Under the pieces are notes generated by a model, which was not told where the DNA came from, ran no database searches, and was given only the letters and a program-made list of their open reading frames with translations. The position numbers and the translations under genes are program-made. A stretch of DNA of 64,000 nucleotides, taken from positions 39,703,236 through 39,767,235 of the forward strand of contig CM041294.1 of the NCBI GenBank assembly GCA_023052935.1, read 5' to 3'. This document shows, one piece after another, positions 1 to 11,372 of the stretch. This DNA comes from Piezodorus guildinii. Lineage: Eukaryota; Arthropoda; Insecta; Hemiptera; Pentatomidae. How positions within the stretch are numbered: the first letter of the stretch is position 1; each line of letters opens with the position of its first letter.

Positions 1-660
1 TGATTATTAAAATGAAAATTTATGATTAAATACCGTTTTTTTTCGTATTGTTTTTATCACCATTAAAATAAGAACCCGTCTAATGCGGCTCAAATGCCTG
101 TTTTTCAAAACTTCTAAAACTAAAACACCTTTAATTTTATTCATTTGAGTTAAGTGACCATTTCCTCTTATTGGGGAACATGAGCTAAAATATGAACTAT
201 GAATCAATTCGGTAATTTACTAAAGGAGAAACAACCAGGAAGTATTAGCAATATATACCCACATAGCAAATGGATGTAGTACAATGCCTTCTCTAGTTTA
301 TTATAAGATAAAAAATATGTATATTATTGTAATTAGTGAATATGCTTTTTACAAATGTGAATATGCAATTACTTCTAGAGTCCCTCACTGGTATGTAAGT
401 TCTTAGGTAGGTCTAAGTATTATCAAGAACAAAATTGAAATTCCGTGCTAAAAAAAAAGAAGAACATGAAGACTTAATTGTGAATTTGTAAGTCCTAATA
501 TATTTATTTCCTAAGGACTCCTTACTTTAAGTAAATTCACAACGTGATGACAGCCAAGTGAAAATACAAAACCAGGAACGCCGCTAGGACTTGCGTGTCA
601 TCCTCACTGCAGGTTCAGTTTAATCCTTACCTGTTACTTACCCTCAACTTGCCACGGTTG
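1..660. other. Non-coding AT-rich stretch
   Basis: No credible coding region. The only open frames are short and of low complexity. Positions 540-660 are less AT-rich, but no splice-bounded exon is evident. Confidence 0.5.
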
Positions 661-661
661 T

Positions 662-965
662 TAAAATCATATTAAGAATTTTTAAAAATAGTAGAAGTGA
701 AAATAAATTGTTAAAGAATGAATTAAATTCGATAGACTTTGTTTTATTGAATATTTCATTATAGTATTATCTACCACAATCAATTAGTTTTATCCATATT
801 CACCACTTTTACAATTCTGTGTATAAGATAATATTTGTTTCTAAAATCTTTATCTTTTCAACTGTATATTATATATCATATTACTGTTTGTATTTGAAAC
901 ACAAAAATGAAATTTCAGTTTCGTACGACATTTTGTTTTCGTCTAGACTTACCACGGACACACAA
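662..965 (+). repeat. Dispersed repeat family R, truncated copy
   Basis: Shares blocks in the same order with the copies near 7190, 42650, 56730 and 61940: a start with TTAAAGAATGAATTAAAT, then TTAGATAATATTT-like and CTTTAGCTTTCCAACGG-like blocks, then ATGAAATTTCAGTTTC and the ACTTACCACGGACACAC block. It lacks the central part and the 3' terminal hairpin seen in fuller copies. Non-coding, presumably a non-autonomous mobile element. Confidence 0.6.
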
Positions 966-1416
966 AGATTTTTTTATTAATCACAAAGAAGTTTTATTAA
1001 GTCATTCTGAAATATTTCATATTTTAAAGTACTCCATATTTTTCTTTTTATAGTATATCCATAGAGTTCTTATTGGAAACGGTTAAAAAAAAAAGAAGCA
1101 AGAATTGAAAATGTTTGATTATTTATTAATAAACCAATATATATTATTTTCTTGATAGGTTAAGAATGAATGACAAACTATTTTAACGAGCTATTTAGTT
1201 TCCTCTAGTTAAGTTACTTACTGTAAAACTAAGGGAATGAATTAAATTATAGGTTTTTCCTCATTCCCCCAAAACAATAAATAAATAAGTTGTTTTAAGT
1301 AAATAAATAAGTTAATTTTAAGTAATATTTATATTCCCTCATTTCTTGAGACCCCTTGCCTCTAAAATTCTACCATGTAGACTAAATACTACTTATAAGC
1401 TAATAGAGGTACTCAC

Positions 1417-1676
1417 TAGGGGTGGGCATAATCGAATGATCGTCATAATCGGATGATCGGCCTTCGATGATTTAAATAATCGAATGATGATTAGTATGGA
1501 TTGTGAGAGACGATTAATGTGATGAGAAAAAAAAAAAAAAAATCCCTCGATTATCGTTAAACAAATCAGTTCGAATGATCATTCGCTTATCCACACCGAT
1601 TAATCCGTTAATCGATTAATCCGAATGATTGTAATAATCGAATCGTATTATCGTCATTCGATTATGCCCACCACTA
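1417..1676. mobile_element. hAT-type MITE, 260 bp
   Basis: Imperfect terminal inverted repeats beginning TAGGGGTGGGCATAATCG on the left and TAGTGGTGGGCATAATCG on the inverted right end. A perfect 8-bp target duplication, GTACTCAC, lies at 1409-1416 and 1677-1684. The 8-bp duplication and the TAGNGGTGGGC terminus fit non-autonomous hAT elements. It sits inside the left inverted repeat of the larger TA-flanked element, so it is younger than that element. The interior is non-coding and rich in imperfect ATCGATTA-like repeats. Confidence 0.9.
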
Positions 1677-1716
1677 GTACTCACTACGTTTGCTATAGCA
1701 CATTTTTTGTAGCACA

Positions 1717-2368
1717 TTGAAAAGCATAAATACGGAGGAGAGCTGTATGGTTCCACTAAACCATCAAACTCTTCTCGTATCCAATCCTTACAATCCAAAA
1801 TCCTTCGACATTCTATCCATAATCGATTCCTGATAATCCTCCCAGGCGTCTGAAAAGAAGATTGCCCCGAGACCTTCTAGTTTAGACTCTTAAGAGTGCT
1901 GCCAATGGGTATTGTCTCTACATGTATTTCATGTAATTTTAATCACATTTACTTGATGTATGTCTTTGTACAGTTTTAAATATCAATAAATATTTTTAAA
2001 AAAAATTGAATAACAAATCGCTTTTAATTAACAATATTTCTAATTAAAAGAAAGTTGTGCATTTTGGTCAAAACATATTCACAAGTGAGTAATGATAAAA
2101 AGTGAAAATTGCATTTTATTAGACACAATTAACTATTGTTTCTTAAAAAATATTATTGCTAGTATCATTTGTAATACCACAACATGTATAAATTCTTAGG
2201 CTTGTGACCACTTGTAAATTCTAGTGAAAATAAAAATCTTAAATTTTTTTTTTTTTAAATAGACGTATTTTTCTATACCTCAATATCGATTGCCTAACAA
2301 ATTAGGTAGAAAACAACCCACAAGTTCAAGTGACAAAGTCTTCTAAAATAGTCCTGTCCTTCTTGTTT
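1717..2368 (+). repeat. Left arm of a 652-bp inverted duplication
   Basis: Reverse-complement match to 3148-3799 with only scattered differences. The arm holds a Jockey-type LINE 3' end and its downstream AT-rich sequence. It fills almost exactly the interior of the TA-flanked element; homology stops just inside both terminal repeats. Confidence 0.9.
1735..2010 (+). pseudogene. Jockey-type LINE 3' end, degenerate
   Basis: Translation from about 1740 gives LYGSTKPSNSSRIQSLQSKI, aligning with the ELWGT-NIKRIQSFQSKVL stretch near the C-terminus of the intact ORF2 at 46030-48705. Frame breaks follow, and the fragment ends in a CAATAAATA-type 3' end with an A-rich tail near 1990-2010. It is a 5'-truncated, inactive LINE copy of the subfamily also seen at 51325-51725. 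Confidence 0.7.
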
Positions 2369-3147
2369 GGCAAAAAATGTGCTATAGCAAACGTAGCGAG
2401 TACCCCTAATGTAATAATTAAGTATATAACATATGGCAATATGCATTCTTTTTAGGATTAAATCCACACCTCTGAGATAGGTACTGTTAGAATATAGGAT
2501 CGACACAGTAGAAGCATAGACATTAAAATATGTGTAAAACGCCTGCTTTAAAAGCAATGACTGAGTATTTTCTATTTTTTTCTATTCTATTCTAATCTAT
2601 TATCCTATGTTCTATTCTATCTATTTGACTATGTTTGATCCTGGAAGTAAGAATATGAAGCTACCTGAATCCCTCACTCCAGTTCCTTCCGAGTGTTCCG
2701 TGGAATTTCTCTTGCAAGCATGTTCTGTATTTAAGGTTGTGAGTTTCTTGCCACTTCATCTTTAATATTATAAATCATCTTATTATAATAATACAAGTTG
2801 CAACAAAGTACAACCTGATGGTAGTTCTGTCACATAACATTGAAATTAGTCACTTCAGACAGTTCGGTTTAACTTGATTTGGACATAGCATTGGACTATG
2901 TGATCTCAGTATTGAACACGCCAGCTTAACGCCTTCAACAATAAGCTTCAATTTACAATATGTATTTGGGTCAATACCCTCATTTATCTCCTCAACTAAT
3001 ACAGTAAATTTAAGATTAGAAATAGGAACCGATATATCTGATTTTATTGCAGATAATAAAATTAAACCGTAACCTTGCTCTCTTTTGCCAAGAAAGTCGA
3101 ACATAATAGTTTTCTAATACGAAAAAGTTTATATTATCTTGTTGAGT
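2369..3147. other. Spacer between inverted arms
   Basis: About 780 bp separating the two arms. It starts with the right terminus of the TA-flanked element, then AT-rich single-copy-looking DNA, then the unassigned minus-strand ORF. Confidence 0.6.
2850..3104 (-). CDS. Unassigned 84-codon ORF
   Basis: A reading frame with balanced composition (starts MFDFLGKREQGYG, includes LVEEINEGIDPNTYCKL) unlike the low-complexity ORFs around it. No family is recognised. It lies in the spacer of the inverted duplication, and no polyadenylation signal or convincing splice site was found. It may be a transposon relic, a host exon or a chance frame. Confidence 0.2.
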   Translation of the reverse strand: MFDFLGKREQGYGLILLSAIKSDISVPISNLKFTVLVEEINEGIDPNTYCKLKLIVEGVKLACSILRSHSPMLCPNQVKPNCLK

Positions 3148-3799
3148 AAAACAAGAAGGACAGAACTATTTTAGAAGACTTTGTCACTTGAACTTGTGGG
3201 TTGTTTTCTATCTAATTTGTTAGGCAATCGATATTGAGGTAAAGAAAAATACGTCTATTTAAAAAAAAAAAAATTTAAGATTTTTATTTTCACTAGAATT
3301 TACAAGTGGTCACAAGCCTAAGAATTTATACATGTTGTGGTATTACAAATGATACTAGCAATAATATTTTTAAGAAACAATAGTTAATTGTGTCTAATAA
3401 AATGCAATTTTCACTTTTTATCATTACTCACTTGTGAATATGTTTTGACCAAAATGCACAACTTTCTTTTAATTAGAAATATTGTTAATTAAAAGCGATT
3501 TGTTATTCAATTTTTTTTAAAAATATTTATTGATATTTAAAACTGTACAAAGACATACATCAAGTAAATGTGATTAAAATTACATGAAATACATGTAGAG
3601 ACAATACCCATTGGCAGCACTCTTAAGAGACTAAACTAGAAGGTCTCGGGGCAATCTTCTTTTCAGACGCCTGAGCGGATTATCAGGAATCGATTATGGA
3701 TAGAATATCGAAGGATTTTAGATTGTAAGGATTGGATACGAGAAGAGTTTGATGGTTTAGTGGAACCACACAGCTCTACTCCGTATTTATGCTTTTCAA
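3148..3799 (-). repeat. Right arm of the 652-bp inverted duplication
   Basis: Reverse complement of 1717-2368, including the Jockey 3' fragment, here read on the minus strand at about 3510-3785. Neither terminus of the TA-flanked element is present here, so only the interior was copied, or the ends were lost. Confidence 0.9.
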
Positions 3800-4720
3800 A
3801 CATATATTGTTCAATTTTTATTCATATTTTTAAAATTGTATGTAATTTCTCCCTGAAACAAAAAAGATAGTTTTAGAAATATAATTATTTATTACTGGGT
3901 TTTAGCCATTTTTAATCATAAAAAGAATATGTGTTCATTTAAATTGATTTCAAAATTAATTATTTAACGTGCTGCATCTAATAATTTTATACGACACTTG
4001 GCATGAGGTTTATATAACGATGTTTGGACATGAGATTAGTAGATTGTTTTAAAGAAAGCAGAAAATGAAATTAAGAAACAACAACGAAATTCATTAATTT
4101 AAAAGTAAAAATAAAAATATATATAGTTCACTTATCTTATCGCGAATGATTTTCTTCTTCCTGAGTTGATGATATTATTATCCAAATTATTTCACTTCTT
4201 ACCCAGTCGAGGTTTTGGTCAGAATATTATATGTTCATTCGTAAATAAGATTGGATTTTTTGTGAATTCTGACGCTAATAGACATTTTCCGCGTGAATCA
4301 GCCTACATACCTACATTATATTTAATACAATAAGATTTTCGTGCATGAGATCATTTGAATTGGTGAAGTAGGTCAGTTTACAAGAAACATAGATTCTGAA
4401 TGTTTTTTGTATTTAAATACCTTTTTAAATTATATAAAAACTCCTGGCTAAATACCAGAAATATCTGAAGAAAGCGACAGAGCTTCTTGTTTACCTTGAC
4501 CCTGCCACCTTACACGAGCCGATAAAGATTCTTGTGGGACATATCTCACTTTCTCTGTTGTGGTATATATATGTTATTAGTTTAACTTTGTAAATTGATT
4601 TTAACGTAATTATTAACTCATATCGAGATAGACTTATAGAGAAGTTAATTTTGGTGAATGGTAAGTGTTTATTTAGCATTATTATTATTATTTAAAAAAC
4701 AAAACATACAATTCAACTGC

Positions 4721-4723
<3 letters not shown>
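3800..4723. other. Non-coding stretch
   Basis: AT-rich DNA. The one ORF above 60 codons (minus strand, 4491-4679) shows no recognisable domain. Nothing else is supported. Confidence 0.5.

Positions 4724-4766
<43 letters not shown>
4724..4766. repeat. (TA)n microsatellite
   Basis: An uninterrupted TA run followed by (AAT)n, which is the tail of the adjoining minus-strand LINE. Confidence 0.95.
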
Positions 4767-4769
<3 letters not shown>

Positions 4770-5365
4770 ATAATAATAGGTTCTTTATTTATCCTGGGAC
4801 AAGTCCCTTTAGAATAATACAAAATACAATAATGTGAGATTTACTGTCTTAGAGTAAGATTAAAAAAAGAAAAGAACAATAATAAGTAAAAAAGAAAAAA
4901 AATAAGACAAATGACAAAAATAAAAATATAATAGTCCAATATACTTCTTCGAAAACTAATAGCTGTGAAAATATTTGTAAAAAAAAAATATACGTGATGA
5001 TTAAAGAATATAAGAAATAAATAATCATCATGTTCTCATAAAAAAACCTAGACTAAAAAATAAAATACGATTCTTAATAATAAAAAAAAACAATAAAAAA
5101 AATTAAAAAACACTTCTATAACTTTTTCTGTTTACATATTTTCATGGAAACTGGATTAGTCAGGATTATTTGGAAATTGAATGGACAGGAAGTAATGGAA
5201 TATACGAGATTTGAAAGTCGGAAGGGTATTAGAATTGCGAATATCTGGAGGAATAGAGTTCCACATGAAAGAGGATCGGATTAAGAAAGATCTGTCGAAG
5301 GCAGTGGTTCGATGGGGCGTAATATACTCGTAAAAATCAGAAGGCCCCATACGGGTGTTACGGGG
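4767..5365 (-). pseudogene. L2/CR1-type LINE 3' end
   Basis: The minus-strand frame at 5156-5350 contains FDRSFLIRSSFMWNSIPPDI followed by a PTFKSRIFHYF segment. This is the typical C-terminal end of CR1/L2-like reverse transcriptases (a LWN-PxxIR-SxxSFK pattern). The 3' region ends in a GGGACTTGTCCCAGGATAAA motif and an (ATT)n tail, matching the plus-strand copy ending near 61330. The copy is heavily 5'-truncated and non-functional. Confidence 0.7.
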
Positions 5366-7185
5366 AAAATATATTTATTATTTTAATGATTCTTTTTTTT
5401 TTTTTGTTTTGTAGTGAATTTAATTATCTATCGAATCTAACTAAAGAAAAATCATGGGCATTTATTATTTCCTACGGCGGAAAATTGGATATTCTTATTA
5501 ATTAATACTATAAATAAACATATTTTCACAAGTATTATTTATATTTTTCTTGAAAAATAAAATAAAACATTTGTTTCCGCCTAAATCGTAGTAAGGACAC
5601 GTTAAGTACCCGATGAACTAATTTTTATAATACAATTATAGAATATTACCATGGAATATTTATGAAAATAAATGTTTGTAAATGAAAATGTGATTTTTGA
5701 AATCTTCCAGACCTTGCTGCTCGACATTTTTGGTCTCTATTCTTTCCTGAATATAAAACCGTCAATAAAATATTTTTCTAGTGAATACTTTTAGTGTTGC
5801 AGTCATTTTATGTCAGCTTCGCGGCTAAATACATGTGGTGTTGGTAAAATCTTTCTAATTCTTGTAATTTTGTAGATATCAGATTAAAACAAAATCTAAC
5901 AATAAGGTAATACATGATTTGTATTTATTGTCCTCACTACTCATTATATAAATAGTGAAGAAGGTGGTTTAAACAATTCTCAAAAGTGAATAAAAAACGA
6001 GACATTTAGCGAGATAAAAGTGTATAAAAGAAAAAAAGACTCACTCTTGATTGATATAGCTTAGGCAAAGTTGCTGTAAAAATTTCGATCTTGAGAACCC
6101 AGTCCTTTTTTTTATATGAATTTTCAAAATTGGCAATAAATCGTTTTTCACGATTTTTAAAAGAAAATATCTCAAAAGGGACTCAGAGAAAAATTATGAA
6201 ACTTATACAGATTACCCACCTATACGATGTGCTTAAGTGATATAAATTTGGTCTTTGAGAGTAAGCTGGTTCCGATGTTATAATATTCGCTTCGCTGATT
6301 ATAAAGTTTTCTTTAAAAAATATTAACTCCGGTAATTTTGTATATTTAAGAGCATAAAAAAAAACTAAATGATGATGAGAGTATTTTATATAATGTCCAT
6401 AGTTCATACAACACATTACCCAAGTAACATAGATAGATTGACTAATAAACAAATCATAAAAATCCACGTTGTTGAGCGGCAAAATTAACTGAAATTGGAC
6501 AAATTTGAATGGAATTACCCATATATATATATATAGTAATTTTCATATTCCTTAGTTAACATCGGAGGAAAATGTGACGATGTCTATTAAAATTCTTCAA
6601 AAATTCCGTCCTATACATTTTTGAAAAGGAATTCCGAAAATATTCAGGTACTATGTTGTAAGGAACATTAGATATGATTTGTTAGAGCAGTTAAATAAAT
6701 ATCCAACAACATAAAATATCAACTTTATTTTTCTTCTTTAGCTAGTTTCAAATAAGGATTAAAGATTAAGATATAATATAATTTGTCCTTAATCCTCTAG
6801 TATATGGAGAAATTGATTTAAACTAAAACCGAAAATATTATTACTCTAAAGTAGAAGATATGTTAACATAATGCTAAACGGATGTTGATGACAGATTAGT
6901 TTACTAAATTAGAAGTTTAACAGCTTCATGTTGAGGGCAGAGAATAACAAATCCATTAAAGAGTTAACCCTAAAAACGGTCATAAGGAAACTAAGAAAAT
7001 TAAGGCCCACGAGTTGAGGAAGGCAATGGGCGTGGCGGTAGGGAAGTCCTTGGCTTCAGATCAGGTTGCTATATTGTATCCTAATGGGTTCTTTGCAAAA
7101 TCATTTCTAGGGAGAATATATTCATAAATTTTAGGTTGACAATCAAATGAAACAAAAGACGCCCAACAAAAGACAAATTTAACAC
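5366..7185. other. Non-coding stretch
   Basis: AT-rich with short A/T runs and a small (TA)n near 6521. The 99-codon minus-strand frame at 6183-6482 has no recognisable features and AT-driven composition. No gene is supported. Confidence 0.5.
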
Positions 7186-7189
7186 AAAA

Positions 7190-7945
7190 AAAAAAAAAAA
7201 ACAATTTAAGAATTTTTAAATACATTTAAAGATACAAATAAATTGTTAAAGCATTAATTATTTTTAATTTCAATAGAAACATGTGTTTTATTAAATAATC
7301 TATTATATTTTTATCTACAACAGTCAGCCATCACTCTTCATTAACCTTTAAAATTTCGTGTATTAGATAATATTTTTTCTAAAATCTTTAGCTATCCAAC
7401 GGAATATTATACATCTATATTAGTATACTTGTGTTCAAAAACACAAAAATTACATAAAAAAATATCTTTGCACTTTTCTCCTTTAGTAGTTTATCAAATT
7501 CGCCCAACTCACATATTTACCTATTATTTATCAATGCTAATAAGATGATGTTTCAATTTTTTTTTAAATCTACAAAATTAAAGGTAGTTTAGAGGAAGAA
7601 AATTTAAAATATCGGCATTTAAGCCCTGTCATACTATTTCAATTAGGAATCAAACCTACATGATATTAAAGCCCATCAAATTTTACATCAATAAAGTGAG
7701 TTTAATCAAAATCGTTTAGAGCTGTTTTTGAGAAAATCGTAAAAAGGTGCAAAATGCATGGTATAAAGTAGATCTTCCGGTCAGCCGATTTTGATGAAAA
7801 AGATTCTGTAACATCTCGGAAGTATAGTTGTCTTAAATATGAAATTTCAGTTTCCTAGAACTTATCGTTTTCGTCCGGGAGTTACCACACACAGACCTTT
7901 TTGCGGGACTTGGTTATTTAGACTCAGTGGTCCCTAAAACGTGGC
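7190..7945 (+). repeat. Dispersed repeat family R, near-complete copy
   Basis: Aligns in order with 56730-57560 over most of its length. Landmarks are GCATTTAAGCCCTGTCA, GGTGCAAAATGCATGGTATA, ATGAAATTTCAGTTTC and GGGACTTGGTTATTT. It stops at CCTAAAACGTGG and lacks the GCAATACTT hairpin end. There is no coding capacity. Confidence 0.8.
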
Positions 7946-8890
7946 TATCCATCGTCGAGAACTAAAGACAAGTTAGAACATCAGAACACAAATCCCAGAT
8001 CTGTAATCAGTCTAGGGAATGAACAACTTAAATCAAACTTCTTTAAGCCCAAATAATCCCTTAAGTGTCATTATCCTTTTGGTCCAGGGTAATCTCTTTC
8101 TCTCCAACAAGTTTAAAGAACTCTTTAACTACTTTCCAAATATTAAATGCTTAACAACCTAAGCCAGAAAAGTATTTAGTTTGGTTTATAATCCAAAGTT
8201 GCCAAGAAAATAAATTCTCTTATCATGAGTAATACATGGTTTATAAAAACTATGGACTCCCCTTGAAAAACACATTCACATCATTCTTCTAGCTTTTCTG
8301 TAAAACTCAGCAGAATAATCGAATTAAAGTTCAATATTCTGATAAACCTAGGTTCAATATATGACACTTTTCTTTTTTTTATTCATATTTTATTGAATTT
8401 TGAATAAGGTAGATCTATGGATCTGGAAGCCACGAAATCAATAGAGTAAAGATGGAAGTAATTTTTATTTAAAATGAAAAAATAGATTAAGCTCTAATAG
8501 TCATAACTACAAACAAAAACTATACCTTTAAGTGCCATTAGGTAAAAGAAGAGTATGGGGTGCAGCAAAGGCAGGGGTCTTCTATTTGTTCCTAATATTC
8601 TAGGTACAGAAAAAAAAAATTAATGAATACTGCAGAACAAGAAGAATGTTTAAGAAAAAAAAAAGAGATGGGTTGAAGTAAAAAAACTAACAATGAAAAG
8701 TAAAGAATTTTTTCAGAACTGCATGAAAAATTCTGGTGTGCACAATTCACTACTTTTGCTTACTATTTGACATGTCATTAATATTTACTATTTCATTTTG
8801 AAATAACATGTTTAATTTCCATTCAATTTTTCCAAAGGATTTGGAATTATTATAATGGAAACATATGTTTTAATAAAATGATCAAAAAGT
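7946..8890. other. Non-coding stretch
   Basis: Moderately AT-rich. No ORF, splice-bounded exon or repeat termini recognised. Confidence 0.45.
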
Positions 8891-8892
8891 AA

Positions 8893-8940
8893 TTTTATTA
8901 TTCATTTAACACCACTTTATGCAACTATAGCTAATCGGAA
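8893..8940 (-). repeat. SINE 3'-end remnant
   Basis: Shares ATTTAACNNCACTTTATGC and the following CTATNGCTAATC with the start of the complete SINE at 38244-38497, in the same orientation. Only the 3' tail of the element remains. Confidence 0.65.
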
Positions 8941-8982
8941 TCAAAAGTAGTTATAGATAACCATATAAGTCCATAACCTTAT

Positions 8983-9230
8983 TTTGATATAAGAGTAGTA
9001 ATATTGATTAATAATGTCATTAGAAAGCTTAAGATTTTATATAAAAATATCATGTAACAAATTAACTTATATAGTTATCAAAAGTAGTTTATATATAAAT
9101 ATATACAACTATCTATAACTATTTTTGATAACTATATTAGTTAGGTTGTTACATGATAATTTTTATAAAATCTTGAGTTTTCTAATTACATATTAATATT
9201 TAGCAATATTACTACTCTTATATCAAGATA
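8983..9230. repeat. Foldback (palindromic) repeat
   Basis: An arm from about 8983 (TTTTGATATAAGAGTAGTAA) reappears inverted ending near 9230. The shared order is GATATAAGAGTAGTAATATT, then AAGATTTTATA, ATCATGTAACAA and ATATAGTTATCAAAA. The loop is a short AT-rich centre near 9095-9110. Probably an old foldback MITE. Confidence 0.75.
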
Positions 9231-9239
9231 TGTGTTTTT

Positions 9240-10212
9240 GGAAAAATATTCTTCTCCTTAAGTTTACCATAAAGCTTTTTCAAGATTAAGATTTATACAT
9301 TTCTCTCGACTAATAATAATGCGAAATAGTCACTTAGTTTAAATGAAATAATAAATAAAATGCACTTTAAAATAGAAAATTTGGCATTTCAGCTCTGTAA
9401 AAATATTTTATTTCAATGAGGATAAAAACCTATCGGATAATGGTGATAATTTAATCATAAATTGTGACCCCTGTGGTTGAAAGCCCTAATAAATAAATAA
9501 AATAAATTATAAATTAAAATAATGAGTTAAATCAAAATTTTTATAGCAGTTATTGAAATTTTTTAAAATTAAGTAGTACGCACTTCTTGTTAGTCAATTT
9601 AGGGTAAGAAGTTGCTACATCTACAGCATAACTTATTTTAAATATCAAATTCCAGATTCAAAAGACTACATACACTAATCACTATTTTGTGAGAATTCAT
9701 TTGGACTTGGCTAAATCAAAAATATGTATTACTGTTAAAAACACAAATTCAAAAGTTTACACTATCACAATACTTTCTTTATATTCTTTTTATATGTTAT
9801 ACATAAATGGGGACAAGTAACATCATGGGAATTTTTAAGAAAAATAAATTTAATCGAAATAAAAAAATAAAATGCACGTAGACATTTCCAAATCTTTTTG
9901 TGTAAAGGTACTAAGTTTATTTGAGACAAAATTGCTTTAAAGAAAATTACATTCTGGAGAGATTTAAATGGTGCTGTTGTTTTGAAAATGATAGGTTTCT
10001 AAAAAAAAAAAAAATATATATATATATCAATTCTAATAAATTCTTATTCTGCAAATATAAAAACATAGCACGTTAATGGAGAAAAAATATATCAACACAG
10101 CTTTCAGCTCATTTAATTCATTGAGAACTGTGAATATTTTTAACATTTATCAAAACCGAATGACTGTTGTATAAACAGCATCTTTTGAAGAATAAATGCT
10201 ACATTATGTGAA

Positions 10213-10243
<31 letters not shown>

Positions 10244-10985
10244 TTTTATTTTTTTTTTCTTCTAATGGCATGGATAATAATATAAATATAATTATGCATA
10301 TACATAAACTTCAATTTGTTTCTCGATTTTAACTTTAAAATGGGTTTTACTGAAAAAAGTAAACAATTTAATTTTAGAACAATATTTTTAACATTTAATT
10401 TTATATATTGTAAAATATTAAACAAGGAATGGCAGATAAAAATAATAGAAATCAGTAAATTCAAATTTTTCTGACTTAAATCTATAGTAATCAATTGCAA
10501 CAGAATTTTTCAATAAGGGCCTAGATAAAATGATAAGGGCATACAGGTTTAATAATCATCAAAATAAATATAATTGAATTATGGAAAAAGGAAGAAAATC
10601 ATTTAAAAAAATAGAGACTTTATTTCATAGAGCATTATATTTTTTCTATAATTTTTACAACTTATAACAATAACACAATTAATAGAGAGAAAAATACAAT
10701 CTGACTACTTAAAACTGATAGAAAAAGGAATGAATGGATATCAGTCGACTTAGGAGGAATATCATGATATATAGCACAATGAATGGCTCTCTATAACGTC
10801 ATTTTTTAATAAAAATAAACTGTAAGTATAAAATTTAACAATTAAGAAAAACAAATTTCCTTCAACCATGATTATTTTATTAAATAACATTTATTCAATA
10901 AATAATACAATATTATCTGTAAGAGTTGAAAGGATATGGAAAGTGGCAAAGTAATGTTTTGAATTTGGATTGAATAACATTTAAT
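9240..10985. other. Non-coding; 3' flank of the ankyrin gene
   Basis: AT-rich. Holds a short (TA)n at about 10209-10234 next to a T-rich run. On the minus strand, AATAAA hexamers about 100 nt past the ankyrin stop (around 10895-10905) are candidate polyadenylation signals. Confidence 0.45.
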
Positions 10986-11372
10986 TCAATCATGCCCCCC
11001 TCGTGATTTGAGAAGTGATACTACTTTTTCATGTTGTAATTGGGTCGCTACTTTCAAAGGGGTCAAGCCATAAGTGTCTTTTGGGTTTGGATCCGCTGTG
11101 CCATCAAGCAGAAGAAGAGTACATTCCGGACTTCCACTGAATGCTGCCATATGAAGAGGAGTGAACCCGCCAAAAGCCCTGCTGTCCACCATCGCTCCTT
11201 GACCCTGCAGCATGTCTACAAGTAGATGGTGCCCCCGAGCAGCTGCGATGTGGAGTGGTGTCAGCCCATTACTATCCCAGCAGTTAGGATCGACTCCACC
11301 AGCCAATGCTAATTTAACTGCAGCTGAATTATTTTCATAGGCTGCTTTTAACAACATTTCTTCAGCACCTTT
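10986..11372 (-). CDS. Terminal exon of an ankyrin-repeat protein
   Basis: A minus-strand exon of 128 codons plus stop, opened by an acceptor (GTTTTAG before AAAGGTGCTGAAG) and closed by TGA. It encodes three ankyrin repeats: one with NGLTPLHIAAARGHHLLVDM, one with GGFTPLHMAAFSGSPECTLL, and a C-terminal partial repeat with YGLTPLKVATQLQHEKVVSL, preceded by a half repeat (MLLKAAYENNSAAVKLALA). The TPLHxAA helix-turn-helix signature is clear. Such repeats mediate protein-protein binding, so the partner and pathway cannot be inferred. The end GGHD is short and has no further domain. GC content is well above the surrounding intron. The member is not identifiable from this exon. Confidence 0.88.
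   Translation of the reverse strand, partial: KGAEEMLLKAAYENNSAAVKLALAGGVDPNCWDSNGLTPLHIAAARGHHLLVDMLQGQGAMVDSRAFGGFTPLHMAAFSGSPECTLLLLDGTADPNPKDTYGLTPLKVATQLQHEKVVSLLKSRGGHD

Larger units (their letters stand above)
1406..2406. mobile_element. TA-flanked terminal-inverted-repeat element (family T), enlarged by insertions
   Basis: The left end reads GAGGTACTCAC, is interrupted by a MITE, and resumes as ACTACGTTTGCTATAGCAC. The right end is the inverted form, ending GCGAGTACCCC. TA dinucleotides flank both ends (1404-1405 and 2407-2408), the target-site pattern of the Tc1/mariner superfamily. The same termini bound short MITEs near 39.4 and 42.5 kb. This copy carries a Jockey 3' fragment instead of the short MITE core. 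No transposase is encoded. Confidence 0.75.

Noticed and set aside
1406..1420. Treating the 5-bp TACTC words as a separate target duplication
   Set aside because: The full 8-bp GTACTCAC duplication with hAT-like termini explains the borders better.
10246..10500. 84-codon minus-strand ORF
   Set aside because: Low-complexity Ile/Leu/Asn/Lys translation of AT-rich 3' flank next to a (TA)n and T run.
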